NCBI RefSeq assembly: GCF_000316625.1
Contig: NC_019676.1
Span: 1,165,001-1,229,000 of the forward strand
Length of the DNA stretch: 64,000 nt
Source: Nostoc sp. PCC 7107
GTDB lineage: Bacteria; Cyanobacteriota; Cyanobacteriia; Cyanobacteriales; Nostocaceae
Direction: 5' to 3'
In this document: piece by piece, positions 39,095-47,613 of the stretch
Layout of the letters: each line of letters starts with the position of its first letter
Position numbering within the stretch: position 1 is the first letter of the stretch
Notes under the pieces: model-generated
The model's input: only the letters and a program-made list of their open reading frames with translations
Told to the model about the DNA's origin: nothing
The model's database searches: none
Position numbers and translations under genes: made by a program

Positions 39095-39367
39095 TTAAAC
39101 AGTACTGCGATGAGTTAGCAAATTCCACAAGAAGACTGCGACAATAGCACCTAAGACTGCAACCAAAATACCAGGAATGCTAAGAGTTGGAGCCGCCAGT
39201 ACAAAATTGCCCGTACTGAAGAATACTCCTAAGCTACCACCAATAAATGCACCTATGATACCTAACAAAATTGTTCCCAATATGCCGCCGCCTTGATGAC
39301 CAGGGTAGATAGCTTTAGCAATAGCACCAGCAATTAAACCTAAAATAATCCAAGCAAGAATGTTCAT
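39095..39367 (-). CDS. GlsB/YeaQ/YmgE stress membrane protein
   Basis: 90 aa from ATG 39367 (MNILAWIILGLIAGAIAK), with an optional 12-codon N-terminal extension that the family does not have. Three short glycine-rich hydrophobic helices and the GHQGGGILGTILLGIIGAFIGG core place it in the transglycosylase-associated (GlsB/YeaQ/YmgE) family of small stress-induced membrane proteins. Biochemical role unknown. Confidence 0.9.
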   Translation of the reverse strand: MNILAWIILGLIAGAIAKAIYPGHQGGGILGTILLGIIGAFIGGSLGVFFSTGNFVLAAPTLSIPGILVAVLGAIVAVFLWNLLTHRSTV

Positions 39368-39533
39368 TTGTTTTTTGTTTGTAGTTAATGTTTTTTCTGA
39401 CAATTACAGATTAACAAGTTCAATAAGTTCAGCCAATCTATCATCAGAATTAATTATTCGTAGCCTGAAGGGGTATTTGAATATGGCTGTAACTTCTTTG
39501 GAGGTATGCCGAAATCAATATAGGTAAAAACTC

Positions 39534-39569
39534 AAGAAAAAGCCCATAGCTGCTGTGAAACTATGGGCT
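39534..39569 (-). terminator. Orphan minus-strand terminator
   Basis: AGCCCATAG (39541-39549) pairs with CTATGGGCT (39561-39569); on the minus strand the stem is followed by TTTTCTT. No convincing minus-strand gene lies immediately to the right before the mobile element at 39833. Confidence 0.7.
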
Positions 39570-40119
39570 GGTTAATTCATTGCTTGGTAATTGCAGTATA
39601 AGCATTTCTCATTAACCCTATCCTCTACTAGAAGAATTAAGCTTAAATGACAATTATGAACATTCTTAACAATAAAAATGCGAATTTCTTTCAACCTCTG
39701 GTAGAGTGCAACCATGAATTGCCTACATAGGATCAATACAGTCAAACCCAAGCACAATTTCAGCGCATTGCAACTTATGACATTTAATTACCGATGGAAA
39801 AATGGCGCTCGACCAAATCGAGACGAAGCAATTAAGTAGGTAGATGTTAAAAATTGGTGTTATGGCAAGGCAGGAGGTGAGGCAGCCCTCGTCTTGGCGT
39901 TCCCGTCGTTCGCGTAGCATCTCCGTCAGGAGATGGGGGACTGCCGAACCCGAAGGGCAGAAGGGAAGAGGGTTTTAGACAAATTTACTTTTCGTTATAT
40001 AGTTCGGTTTATTTGCACAGTTCTGACTTGAAAATACTTTGCGCTGAAATTAAGCAGAAAAAATGACGGTACAGACTGTGTTTGACAATCCGAACTCAAG
40101 TAAAGACAGGTTATTTCAA

Positions 40120-40957
40120 TCAGGCAAGCGTTGGCGACGCAGTTTCTAGCTGAGTCAGTGAAACTTCATATCCTAGTTTTTGCAAACGTTTAACTAAACG
40201 TTTTTTGTCGCCTCTGGCTTTTGTTTATCGAAATAATCACCTCCTAAATCTTGATAAGTCTCCTGACGCAAAATTAAGTAGTAGGCGATTTTTCAAATCG
40301 AATGTGCAACAGCGATTATCGCACTTTTCCATCCAGGGCTTGTATGAGTTGCTCGCGTTTGTCTTTTAAACGCTTGGATGCCAGTTCAGCCATCAGTTGT
40401 GGGTTAGTTTCTCCCTTGACAATAGCATCCAGTATCATTCTTGCTGATACTCCCATGACATCTGATACCACTGCCGCTAGTTTGATATTCGCCCCTTCTA
40501 ACACCTTTTGGACTCGATTGACTAACGTTGCTCGCTCACGAATGAAATTTGTCCGATGGCGAATCAAGTCACGCAAATCCTTTTGCTCTATCGGTGGAAT
40601 AAAACTAGCACGCAACAGTCCGTGCATCAGTAATTCTCCAATCTATTGAGCATCCTTGGTATCAGTTTTCCGTCCAGGTACGTTTTTGATGTGGTGAGCA
40701 TTCACCAGTAATACTTGAAAATTTGCCTCCAAGATATTAAATACTGGCCGCCAATACTCTCCCGTGCTTTCCATCGCTACGTGAGTACATTCCCTTGCCA
40801 TCAACCAATCTGACAAATGTAGTCAATCCCTGGTCATTGTTCCAAATGTTTGAATTTCTTTGTGACAACCACCACTCGATTTGGGTGTGATTGCACAAGC
40901 CACTACTGTCTTTTTATGGACATCCAGACCTGCACAACGGGAATATACTATTTCCAT
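40120..40957 (-). pseudogene. IS110-family (DEDD) transposase, broken
   Basis: From ATG 40957: MEIVYSRCAGLDVHKKTVVACAI (first Asp of the DEDD site), then an in-frame TGA after GTMTRD, then LSDWLMAREC and VAMESTGEYWRPV (Glu), VNAHHIKNVPGRKTDTKDAQ (two Asp) followed by TAG, then GELLMHGLLRASFIPPIEQKDLRDL and on to ALDGKVR-stop. The Ser-containing C-terminal domain is largely deleted; the normal end (TYQDLGGDYFDKQKPEATK, then KRLVKRLQKLGYEVSL in another frame after a one-base loss in an A run) remains. Length is about 280 codons against the 330-400 usual for the family. Non-functional. Confidence 0.88.
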
Positions 40958-41113
40958 AACTACCTCACCTGATCTTGGCGACAAGGCACAGTGTCCTGTT
41001 GATACCCATGAGTCATAATCTGACTTACGTGCTTTCCTCTTTAACAGGCGCAACAGTTACCGGTTCTTGCGGGTATCTGGTTCTGGCTATTTAACAGGCT
41101 TTTACGCACCAAG
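40129..41113 (-). mobile_element. Decayed IS110-family insertion sequence
   Basis: 985 bp absent from copy A of the host element. CAAG occurs at both junctions (40125-40128 and 41110-41113), once in the empty site, equivalent to CTTG on the transposase strand; no terminal inverted repeat or longer target duplication is seen, as expected for IS110. The transposase reads on the minus strand, with about 150 bp of non-coding DNA before it and essentially none after it. The coding part carries two nonsense codons, an internal deletion and a frameshift, so the copy cannot move by itself. Confidence 0.85.
40958..41110 (-). ncRNA. Candidate bridge-RNA region of the IS110 element
   Basis: The non-coding segment upstream of the transposase, where IS110-group elements encode a structured RNA that pairs with target and donor DNA. 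On the transposase strand it contains a hairpin with stem TACCCG/CGGTA and loop CAAGAAC (around 41058-41075); GCAAGAAC is identical to the insertion target across the core (in copy A at 11026-11033). This fits a target-binding loop. The assignment is an inference from position and an 8-nt match. Confidence 0.35.
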
Positions 41114-41316
41114 AACGAACGAACTCTGTAGAACACCATGCTCCTTTTATTATCCCTTTTTCATGCGTTCTGCTGTACGCAGTTCATGACGGCTACTTAG
41201 ACACAAATATTTGCTAACACACAATTATCAGGGTGTAAGTATGAAAAACTTTTACACCCCGATACTTTTACACTTAAAAGCCGCTTTTCTCAATGCTTGG
41301 GGGTTAACTTAGCACC

Positions 41317-41937
41317 TTAACCTGCTAATTCCCGATACCTTTGTTGAACTTCTGCAATTTCAAACAGCGCTTCAAACTTTAAACCAACAGATTGGTACAA
41401 TTCTGCACCTCCTTGCTTGCGGTCTACAAGTCCAATTACTTGCTCAACAGTATATCCTGCATCTTTAAGGCGATTCACCGCTTTTAAGGCAGACTGGCCA
41501 GTTGTCACTACATCTTCTAAAACGACAATTTTTGCACCTTCTGCCAAAGTGGGGCCTTCAATATAAGCTTTTGTTCCGTAACCCTTGGCTTCTTTGCGAA
41601 TAATTAGTGCTGGGATGGGTCGATTTTCATAAACAGAAACCACGCTGACTGCTGTCACAATGGGATCAGCACCTAATGTTAAACCTGCCACAGCTTGAGT
41701 ATCCGCAGGTAGTAGGGGAAATAATAAGCGTCCAACGGCTAAAGCACCTTGGGGATGAAGAGTTACCTGGGTTTTATTAATGTAATAAGTACTACGTAGC
41801 CCTGAAGCCAGTACAAAATCACCTTCTTGATAGGCGAGTTGGCAAAACAAGTCTAGTAGTTTGTGGCGCAAAGTAGTTAAGTCAGCAGTAGCTGACCACA
41901 TATCAGCCTGGGTAAGGGTTTCAGTAGAATGCGTCAT
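41317..41937 (-). CDS. pyrE: Orotate phosphoribosyltransferase
   Basis: 206 aa; makes orotidine 5'-phosphate from orotate and PRPP in pyrimidine synthesis. The PRPP-binding motif VVLEDVVTTGQSALKAV is intact, as are the N-terminal LASGLRSTYYINKTQV and RKEAKGYGTKAYIEG blocks. Normal length. Possible terminator stem GGGTGTAA/TTACACCC at 41231-41259. Confidence 0.96.
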   Translation of the reverse strand: MTHSTETLTQADMWSATADLTTLRHKLLDLFCQLAYQEGDFVLASGLRSTYYINKTQVTLHPQGALAVGRLLFPLLPADTQAVAGLTLGADPIVTAVSVVSVYENRPIPALIIRKEAKGYGTKAYIEGPTLAEGAKIVVLEDVVTTGQSALKAVNRLKDAGYTVEQVIGLVDRKQGGAELYQSVGLKFEALFEIAEVQQRYRELAG

Positions 41938-42038
41938 TACAAATGATTATCAGTTGTGCTACACCAAAGGTTGAACTCATCAGAGTTCTGCAATTAAGCA
42001 TAAGTTAAGATTTGCTCAAAATTGAGGAGTTAAGCAAG

Positions 42039-42455
42039 ATGGGTATAAAGTTTCAACCCTTTGGTGGTTTTTTAGTGCTTTTAGCTACAGGGTTCGTTTT
42101 TCCCTCTATGGCATTTGCTGAGACGGCAACACCCAATTACGAAACAGCTAATGAAGCATTTGAGCGAGCTTACTTCCGTCACGATCGCAATTTTTACGAA
42201 AATAACACTCCCAAGCGTCAGCTACAAAATTTTCTGGGTAATGGTTCCGGTTTCAAGGATTCTTTTCCAGAAAATGAAATAGCCCGTGATGCTGAATTGA
42301 TGAACACTCTCTATCGAGATGTTATGACTCAGCAAGTCGGTAATGACCCTTATCTACGTACACCAGATTTACCCAATCCTTATGACACTTCTTTACTTGC
42401 ATCTCCTCGCTTAAATAGTAACAAGCTCAAAGTCGGTACAGAATTCCGCTTTTAA
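42039..42455 (+). CDS. Exported small protein, hypothetical
   Basis: 138 aa from ATG 42039; a GAGGAG ribosome site at 42024-42029, 9 bp upstream, decides this start over an in-frame TTG at 42012. Signal peptide about 1-26 (ending MAFAET). The mature protein is polar and Asn/Arg-rich (AYFRHDRNFYENNTPKRQ, YLRTPDLPNPYDTSLL), without Cys. It looks like a conserved cyanobacterial exported protein of unknown function. Confidence 0.75.
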   Translation: MGIKFQPFGGFLVLLATGFVFPSMAFAETATPNYETANEAFERAYFRHDRNFYENNTPKRQLQNFLGNGSGFKDSFPENEIARDAELMNTLYRDVMTQQVGNDPYLRTPDLPNPYDTSLLASPRLNSNKLKVGTEFRF

Positions 42456-42591
42456 AGTGCTGAGTGCTGAGTAGTTAAAAGAAGTGATTAGAAGCTTGCC
42501 GAAGTTTTCTACAGAGTTAATTCTGAATTCTGAATTCTGACTTCTGAAATTCTGCTTGATACAACTGATTACTCACTCAGCACTTAAAAAA

Positions 42592-42664
42592 TCCAGGGTG
42601 CAGGAGTTGAACCTGCCTTGGGCGAATTATGAGTTCGCTGCCTCAACCGCTCGGCCAACCCTGG
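42592..42664 (-). tRNA. tRNA-Ile2 (anticodon CAT, lysidine type)
   Basis: Minus-strand cloverleaf of 73 nt: acceptor CCAGGGT/ACCCTGG, anticodon stem GCGAA/TTCGC with loop CTCATAA, T-stem GCAGG/CCTGC and discriminator A. The CTCATAA loop and D-arm resemble E. coli ileX and chloroplast trnI-CAU rather than elongator tRNA-Met, so the C34 is probably converted to lysidine by TilS and the tRNA reads AUA. Automated tools often label it tRNA-Met. Confidence 0.85.
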
Positions 42665-42854
42665 TCGAATATTAATTTTATCTCAAATTTACTATTTGTC
42701 TACCCTTGTACCACAGTTTATCAGATTTTTATACTACATAATTTAATTATGAAATGATGCACACTATGATTGATTAAGTTCCTTTAAGGATTGAGGCACA
42801 TAACTTCAATGCTCTTAATATAGGCCAGCATTCTTCAGCAACAGCTTATCAGCG

Positions 42855-43553
42855 ATGAAAATAAATTCTACTGTAATACTGACGTTGATTCTGTTAATCC
42901 TGATGTTGGGCGCAGGGTCTGTAAGTGCGTTTTTAGGGTTTAATTTGGGAAGTTTGGCTCTCAAAGGAGTATCAACCCCAGATGGTCGCCCGACCACCAA
43001 ATTCGCCAGCGCTAAGACCAATAACTCCCAACAGCCAGGAGTAACGTTATTAAAAGAAGAAGAAATATTAAAAATTGTTAAGTCTCGGATTGATGGTAAG
43101 GGTAAAGCTGCCAAATCAGAAAAATTAGAAGACGACGATGAAGATATTAACAACAAAAAGAAGCCGCAAGAAAAACCACAGGAAGTAGTTGAAGAAAAAC
43201 CCCAACCAGGATTCCCCGTGAATGCCGAAAGTGAAGGTGTAACTTTTGCAGTGCAATCGGCGCGTTATTCTGGAGGCGATTTACTTTTGAAAGTAAAAAT
43301 GCAGAACAAAGGGAAAGATTCTGTGCGCTTCTTGTATAGTTTTTTAGATGTTACAGACGACAAAGGTAGAACCTTAAGCGCCAGTACAGAAGGTTTACCA
43401 GCAGAATTACCTGCCAATGGCCCGACATTTTCCGGTACAGTGATTATTCCTACAGCTTTACTGGATGATGTGAACAAAGTGTCTCTGTCTCTGACAGATT
43501 ATCCTGCACAAAAACTCAAGTTAGATGTATCTGACATTCCTGTAGCAAGGTAG
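42855..43553 (+). CDS. Membrane-anchored hypothetical protein
   Basis: 232 aa. An N-terminal hydrophobic segment (about 6-32) serves as anchor or signal; a low-complexity acidic/lysine and proline-rich linker (about 70-115, EKLEDDDEDINNKKK) leads to a C-terminal beta-sandwich-like domain (about 120-230; FAVQSARYSGGDLLLKVKMQ and VRFLYSFLDVTDDKG), similar in look to DUF4352-type extracytoplasmic domains. Function unknown. Confidence 0.7.
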   Translation: MKINSTVILTLILLILMLGAGSVSAFLGFNLGSLALKGVSTPDGRPTTKFASAKTNNSQQPGVTLLKEEEILKIVKSRIDGKGKAAKSEKLEDDDEDINNKKKPQEKPQEVVEEKPQPGFPVNAESEGVTFAVQSARYSGGDLLLKVKMQNKGKDSVRFLYSFLDVTDDKGRTLSASTEGLPAELPANGPTFSGTVIIPTALLDDVNKVSLSLTDYPAQKLKLDVSDIPVAR

Positions 43554-43562
43554 GGACGGGAA

Positions 43563-43625
43563 GTAAAAAGTAAAAAGTAAAAAGGCAAAAGATTCTTTTT
43601 ACTTTTACCTTTTACCTTTTTACTT
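43563..43625. repeat. AAAAGT/ACTTTT inverted simple repeat
   Basis: AAGTAAAAAGTAAAAAGTAA on the left and TTTTTACTTTTACCTTTTAC on the right form an imperfect hairpin between the two + strand genes, similar to the repeats at 34597-34651. Confidence 0.65.
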
Positions 43626-43645
43626 TAAGTGAATTTACAAGAGCT

Positions 43646-45001
43646 TTGGCAGTGATTGGTTTTCCTGGTTTAACTTGGGCAGATGTAGGGCTGCGATTAT
43701 TATCAGTACTACTGCTGATTGCCATCAATGCCTTTTTTGTGACAGCAGAATTTTCGATGGTGACAGTGCGGCGATCGCGGATTCATCAGTTAGTTAAGGC
43801 TGGTGATATTCAAGCGATCGCCGTTGAAACGTTGCAACGCAGCATTGATCGGCTGCTATCGACAACACAGTTGGGTATTACCCTTTCGAGTTTGGCACTG
43901 GGCTGGATTGGCGAAAGTACAATTGTCGCATTGGTTAGCACATGGTTGAAATCCTGGCCTTTACCCGCCACAACAACTAACTTTATCGCCCATTCCCTGT
44001 CAATTCCCATAGCCTTCTTTTTAGTAGCCTATCTGCAAATTGTCTTAGGGGAATTATGCCCAAAATCGTTAGCGCTGCTTTATTCCGAACAACTAGCGCG
44101 ATTTTTAGGCCCTTCCGTTAAAGCGATCGTCCGTTTTTTCAGTCCCTTCATCTGGATTCTGAACCAATCAACTCTTTGTTTGTTACGAATTTTTGGTATT
44201 GAATACACAGGTCAAAGCTGGAGACCACCAGTTACCTCAGAAGAATTACAGATGATCATTGCCACAGAACGAGAATCTACTGGCTTAGAACATTCTGAAC
44301 GTCAACTGCTAAATAACGTCTTTGAATTTGGTGATGTCACCGCCCAAGATGTGATGATTCCTCGGAATGGGATGATCGGTTTACCAAAAGATGCTACGTT
44401 CCAGAATTTACTTCAAGAAATGACTGCTACAGGTCACTCCCGCTATCCCATTATTGGCGAATCTTTAGATGACATTCGCGGCATTGTTTATTTTCGGGAT
44501 TTGGCGCAACCCTTGGCGATGGAAAAACTCACTTTTACATCCCATCTCCAACCGTGGATGCGTCCCGCCCGATTTGTCCCAGAAAACACGCCCTTAAGTG
44601 AACTATTGCCTATGATGCAGCAAGAAAAGCCCGCTATGGTCATCGTCGTAGATGAATTTGGCGGGACTGTTGGGTTAGTGACCATCCAAGATGTGATTGG
44701 CGAAATTATTGGCAATACAGGAGAACCAGCAAATAGCGAAGACTTGTTAATTGAGATTGTGGATCAGAACACATTTTTAGTACAAGCACAGATTAATCTC
44801 GAAGACCTCAACGAGGTTTTAAATCTCAGTTTGCCTTTAACGAGGGAATATCAAACTTTGGGTGGTTTTGTACTTTATCAATTACAGAAAATGCCCACGA
44901 AAGGTGAAATCTTTGTATATCAAAATCTTCAATTCACCATAGTCTCAGTTTTTGGGCCAAGGCTGCATCAAATTCAAGTTCAACGCTTACCGAGGGAGTA
45001 A
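43646..45001 (+). CDS. CNNM/CorC-type (hemolysin family) transporter
   Basis: 451 aa. DUF21/CNNM membrane domain with about four hydrophobic segments (residues 10-190), a pair of CBS domains (about 215-340: MIPRNGMIGLPKD and IVVDEFGGTVGLVTIQDVI) and a C-terminal CorC_HlyC transporter-associated domain (about 355-440). Such proteins are implicated in magnesium or cobalt efflux; the haemolysin label is historical. Start is TTG 43646 or GTG 43652; AAGAG upstream favours the GTG slightly. Confidence 0.9.
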   Translation: MAVIGFPGLTWADVGLRLLSVLLLIAINAFFVTAEFSMVTVRRSRIHQLVKAGDIQAIAVETLQRSIDRLLSTTQLGITLSSLALGWIGESTIVALVSTWLKSWPLPATTTNFIAHSLSIPIAFFLVAYLQIVLGELCPKSLALLYSEQLARFLGPSVKAIVRFFSPFIWILNQSTLCLLRIFGIEYTGQSWRPPVTSEELQMIIATERESTGLEHSERQLLNNVFEFGDVTAQDVMIPRNGMIGLPKDATFQNLLQEMTATGHSRYPIIGESLDDIRGIVYFRDLAQPLAMEKLTFTSHLQPWMRPARFVPENTPLSELLPMMQQEKPAMVIVVDEFGGTVGLVTIQDVIGEIIGNTGEPANSEDLLIEIVDQNTFLVQAQINLEDLNEVLNLSLPLTREYQTLGGFVLYQLQKMPTKGEIFVYQNLQFTIVSVFGPRLHQIQVQRLPRE

Positions 45002-45028
45002 TAGGACTTACGCACAAACATGGTCTGT

Positions 45029-45092
45029 TGCGCTTGGGAGGGGTATTAGGGTTGTAAAATTGCTCTTGGGAGAGGTATTAGGGTTGTAAAAA
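45029..45092. repeat. Tandem 32-bp duplication
   Basis: Two adjacent 32-bp units, 45029-45060 and 45061-45092, sharing CTTGGGAG-GGTATTAGGGTTGTAAAA with few differences, between convergent genes. Confidence 0.8.
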
Positions 45093-45108
45093 CCTACACC
45101 CTTACACC

Positions 45109-45783
45109 CTAAGCATAAGTAACCTGGTCTTGTAATCCCAATTCATCAAAAGCTGCCAGCCGTAGGCGACAAGAATCACAGACTCCGCAAGCCACATCAC
45201 CGCCGCTATAACAAGACCAAGTTAAATTCCAAGGAACACCTAAAGTATTACCAAGCTGGATAATTTCAGTTTTTTTCAGATTCACTAAAGGGGCGACGAT
45301 CGCAATTGGGCTACCTTCTCGGCCTTGCTTGGTTCCCAGGCGAAAAACTTCCTGCATTGCTTGGATGTAGTCAGGACGGCAATCAGGATAGCCGGAATAA
45401 TCTAAGGCATTCACACCAATGTAAACTCGTTCAGCAGCGATCGCTTCTGCATAGCCTAAGGCAAAGCTTAAAAATATCGTATTCCGCGCAGGTACATAAG
45501 TTACAGGAATATTTTGCGACATTTCATCCAAAGAACGCGCTTGGGGTAAATCGATTTTGTCATCAGTCAGTGCTGAACCACCCCATTGTCGTAAATCAAA
45601 ATTGACTACCTGATGTTCTACCACCTGTGCTGTTTGCGCTACATACCTAGCTGAGTTTAACTCTCGGCGATGTCGCTGTTGGTAATCAAAAGAAATTGCG
45701 TAACATTCACAACCATCCGCCTTGGCTTGATACAGTACAGTAGAAGAGTCCAATCCCCCAGACAACAAAATTACGGCTTTCAT
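45109..45783 (-). CDS. queC: 7-cyano-7-deazaguanine synthase
   Basis: 224 aa from ATG 45783; an upstream in-frame TTG is not needed. Makes preQ0 from 7-carboxy-7-deazaguanine and ammonia with ATP, in queuosine/7-deazaguanine synthesis. The N-terminal PP-loop LLSGGLDSSTVLYQA and the C-terminal zinc-binding Cys cluster (CYSGGDVACGVCDSC) are intact. Other que genes are not in the window. Confidence 0.96.
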   Translation of the reverse strand: MKAVILLSGGLDSSTVLYQAKADGCECYAISFDYQQRHRRELNSARYVAQTAQVVEHQVVNFDLRQWGGSALTDDKIDLPQARSLDEMSQNIPVTYVPARNTIFLSFALGYAEAIAAERVYIGVNALDYSGYPDCRPDYIQAMQEVFRLGTKQGREGSPIAIVAPLVNLKKTEIIQLGNTLGVPWNLTWSCYSGGDVACGVCDSCRLRLAAFDELGLQDQVTYA

Positions 45784-45795
45784 CTCGGCTGCCAA

Positions 45796-46274
45796 ACTTT
45801 TAGATTTTAACTTGCCAAATCATCATATTAAAAAAGTACAAATCAGCCTCACCCATCTTTTTTTTCTATACTGTACCAGTTTATAAACTGGACTATTACC
45901 TCAGTGTGATTGTCACTTTTTTGTAATTTTACCGACCAAAAAATTATTTATTTATCACGTTTTAAGTTGGTAAATCTACCGCTAAACAATTGCCTAACTG
46001 ACATTGATAAATTTTCACTTACAATTTAGTTTATGTTTAAAGTTAATAAAAAAACACATTAGCTATTGTGCAAATACCAAAAAACTGATTGATTTAAAAC
46101 TGAACATAAAAAAGACAGCCAGATTGCGGGAACTATCGCAAACTTTGAAATTCTTCATAAACAGAGCCTCTATGTTACCATCTGGATGGTTTTAGACGGA
46201 TCATACCTGGCTGTTCAGTATAAATGCCAACGGCCGCAGCGTCTCTAAATTTGGTGGTTGAGGAGAGAACAATA
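45796..46274. other. Intergenic region with a 16-bp perfect palindrome
   Basis: 480 bp between queC and a divergent oxidoreductase gene. CCAGTTTATAAACTGG at 45876-45891 is a perfect dyad that could be an operator. The + strand ORF at 46004-46195 lacks coding character and a ribosome site. Confidence 0.5.
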
Positions 46275-47354
46275 GTGCAAAATAGCATGTCAGTGGCAGA
46301 ATCAAATTCATACACACAGCGCAATCAACCAAGACCGATTCGCGTAGGCGTAATCGGGGTGGGTAACATGGGACAACATCATGCCCGCGTATTGAGTTCA
46401 ATGAAAGATGTTGAACTAATCGGTGTGGCAGATATCAATGTTGAACGAGGCTTAGAAACCGCCAGCAAATACAAGGTGCGTTTTTTTGAAGATTATTGTG
46501 ACTTGCTACCCCATGTGGAAGCAGTGTGCATCGCCGTACCTACTCGCCTGCATTATGCTGTCGGCATTAATTGTCTATTAGCTGGAATTCACGTTTTAAT
46601 TGAAAAGCCGATCGCTGCTAGTATTTCCGAAGCAGAATCTCTAGTCAATGCCGCGGCTGAATCTGGGTGCATTTTGCAAGTAGGTCACATTGAGCGCTTT
46701 AATCCGGCATTTCGGGAACTGAGTAAAGTCCTGAAAACTGAAGAATTGCTGGCGCTGGAAGCTCACCGGATGAGTCCTTACTCAGATCGGGCTAATGATG
46801 TTTCCGTCGTATTGGATTTAATGATCCACGACATTGACTTAATGCTAGAATTAGCTGCCTCCCCAGTTGTCAAACTGACAGCAAGCGGTACGCGTGCTTT
46901 AGACTCTGGTTATTTAGATTACGTGACAGCCACCTTGGGATTTGCCAATGGCATTGTTGCTACTCTCACAGCCAGCAAAGTCACTCACAAAAAAATTCGG
47001 CGCATTGTTGCCCATTGCAAAAACTCCTTCACAGAAGCAGACTTTCTCAAGAACGAAATTCTGGTTCATCGACAAACAACCACCAATTTAACTGACAATC
47101 GTCAGTTACTTTACAGACAAGATGGTTTGATTGAAAAAGTCTACACCACCAATATTCAACCCCTAAGCGCAGAGTTAGAGCATTTTGTCTATTGTGTCCA
47201 CGGTGGAAATCAACCTTCCGTCGGTGGAGAACAAGCTCTCAAAGCCCTCAGATTAGCCAGTTTAATTGAGCAAATGGCTTTAGAAGAGAGAGTTTTTAAC
47301 CCATTAGATTGGGAATCTGATTCCAGAGTCCAATCTTTAACTTCCACAATTTAA
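46275..47354 (+). CDS. Gfo/Idh/MocA family oxidoreductase
   Basis: 359 aa from GTG 46275, chosen because AGGAG lies 9 bp upstream; an ATG 17 codons earlier lacks a ribosome site. The Rossmann motif VGVIGVGNMGQHHARVL, the EKPIAASISEAE block (Lys of the catalytic set), HIERFNPAFRELSK and LMIHDIDLMLEL place it in the NAD(P)-dependent sugar/inositol dehydrogenase family. Close relatives act on UDP-sugars or similar, but the substrate is not determined. Confidence 0.9.
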   Translation: MQNSMSVAESNSYTQRNQPRPIRVGVIGVGNMGQHHARVLSSMKDVELIGVADINVERGLETASKYKVRFFEDYCDLLPHVEAVCIAVPTRLHYAVGINCLLAGIHVLIEKPIAASISEAESLVNAAAESGCILQVGHIERFNPAFRELSKVLKTEELLALEAHRMSPYSDRANDVSVVLDLMIHDIDLMLELAASPVVKLTASGTRALDSGYLDYVTATLGFANGIVATLTASKVTHKKIRRIVAHCKNSFTEADFLKNEILVHRQTTTNLTDNRQLLYRQDGLIEKVYTTNIQPLSAELEHFVYCVHGGNQPSVGGEQALKALRLASLIEQMALEERVFNPLDWESDSRVQSLTSTI

Positions 47355-47383
47355 CAGTTCTGCTCAATTGAATACATAAAATG

Positions 47384-47415
47384 TTTAGGGGCGTAATCAT
47401 TATTGCGCCCCTAAA
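47384..47415 (+). terminator. Terminator after the Gfo/Idh gene
   Basis: A 10-bp stem TTTAGGGGCG (47384-47393) / CGCCCCTAAA (47406-47415) 30 bp after the stop codon. A second dyad with GGGTGTAA/TTACACCC occurs at about 47462-47488 and resembles the one at 41231. Confidence 0.65.
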
Positions 47416-47613
47416 ATTTGGCTATTATGTAGAATTTACGCAATGAGATGAATAATTGCGTGGGTGTAATTAAGAAAAACCTTACACCCATATTCATCAC
47501 TAATCTTTCTGATGAATATGTCTCCAACAAGTACTGATTATCAGTAAAGTTTTTAGAAGATTAACGCTAGATTAGGCAATTAAATTCATGCAGCAATTTT
47601 AGGAAGAGACTCG

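Larger units (their letters stand above)
39833..41199 (+). mobile_element. 382-bp MITE-like element, copy B, split by IS110
   Basis: The left part (39833-40128, 296 bp) and right part (41114-41199, 86 bp) together match copy A (10735-11116) end to end without gaps. Same terminal repeats TAAGTAG/CTACTTA. The intervening 985 bp is an IS110-family element. The two copies have the same orientation and about 98 percent identity, so duplication is recent on an evolutionary scale and the IS110 insertion is more recent than the separation of the copies. Confidence 0.85.

Noticed and set aside
39572-39757. 61-aa minus-strand ORF next to an orphan terminator
   Set aside because: No family resemblance or ribosome site; kept only as a possible transcript in the findings.
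40302-40649. 115-aa plus-strand ORF inside the IS110 element
   Set aside because: Antisense to recognisable transposase sequence; a shadow.
42592-42664. tRNA-Met call for the CAT-anticodon tRNA
   Set aside because: The CTCATAA loop and arm structure fit the lysidine-type tRNA-Ile2 better than elongator or initiator tRNA-Met.
46004-46195. 63-aa plus-strand ORF upstream of the Gfo/Idh gene
   Set aside because: Composition is that of AT-rich non-coding DNA, with no ribosome site; the region more likely holds the promoter.
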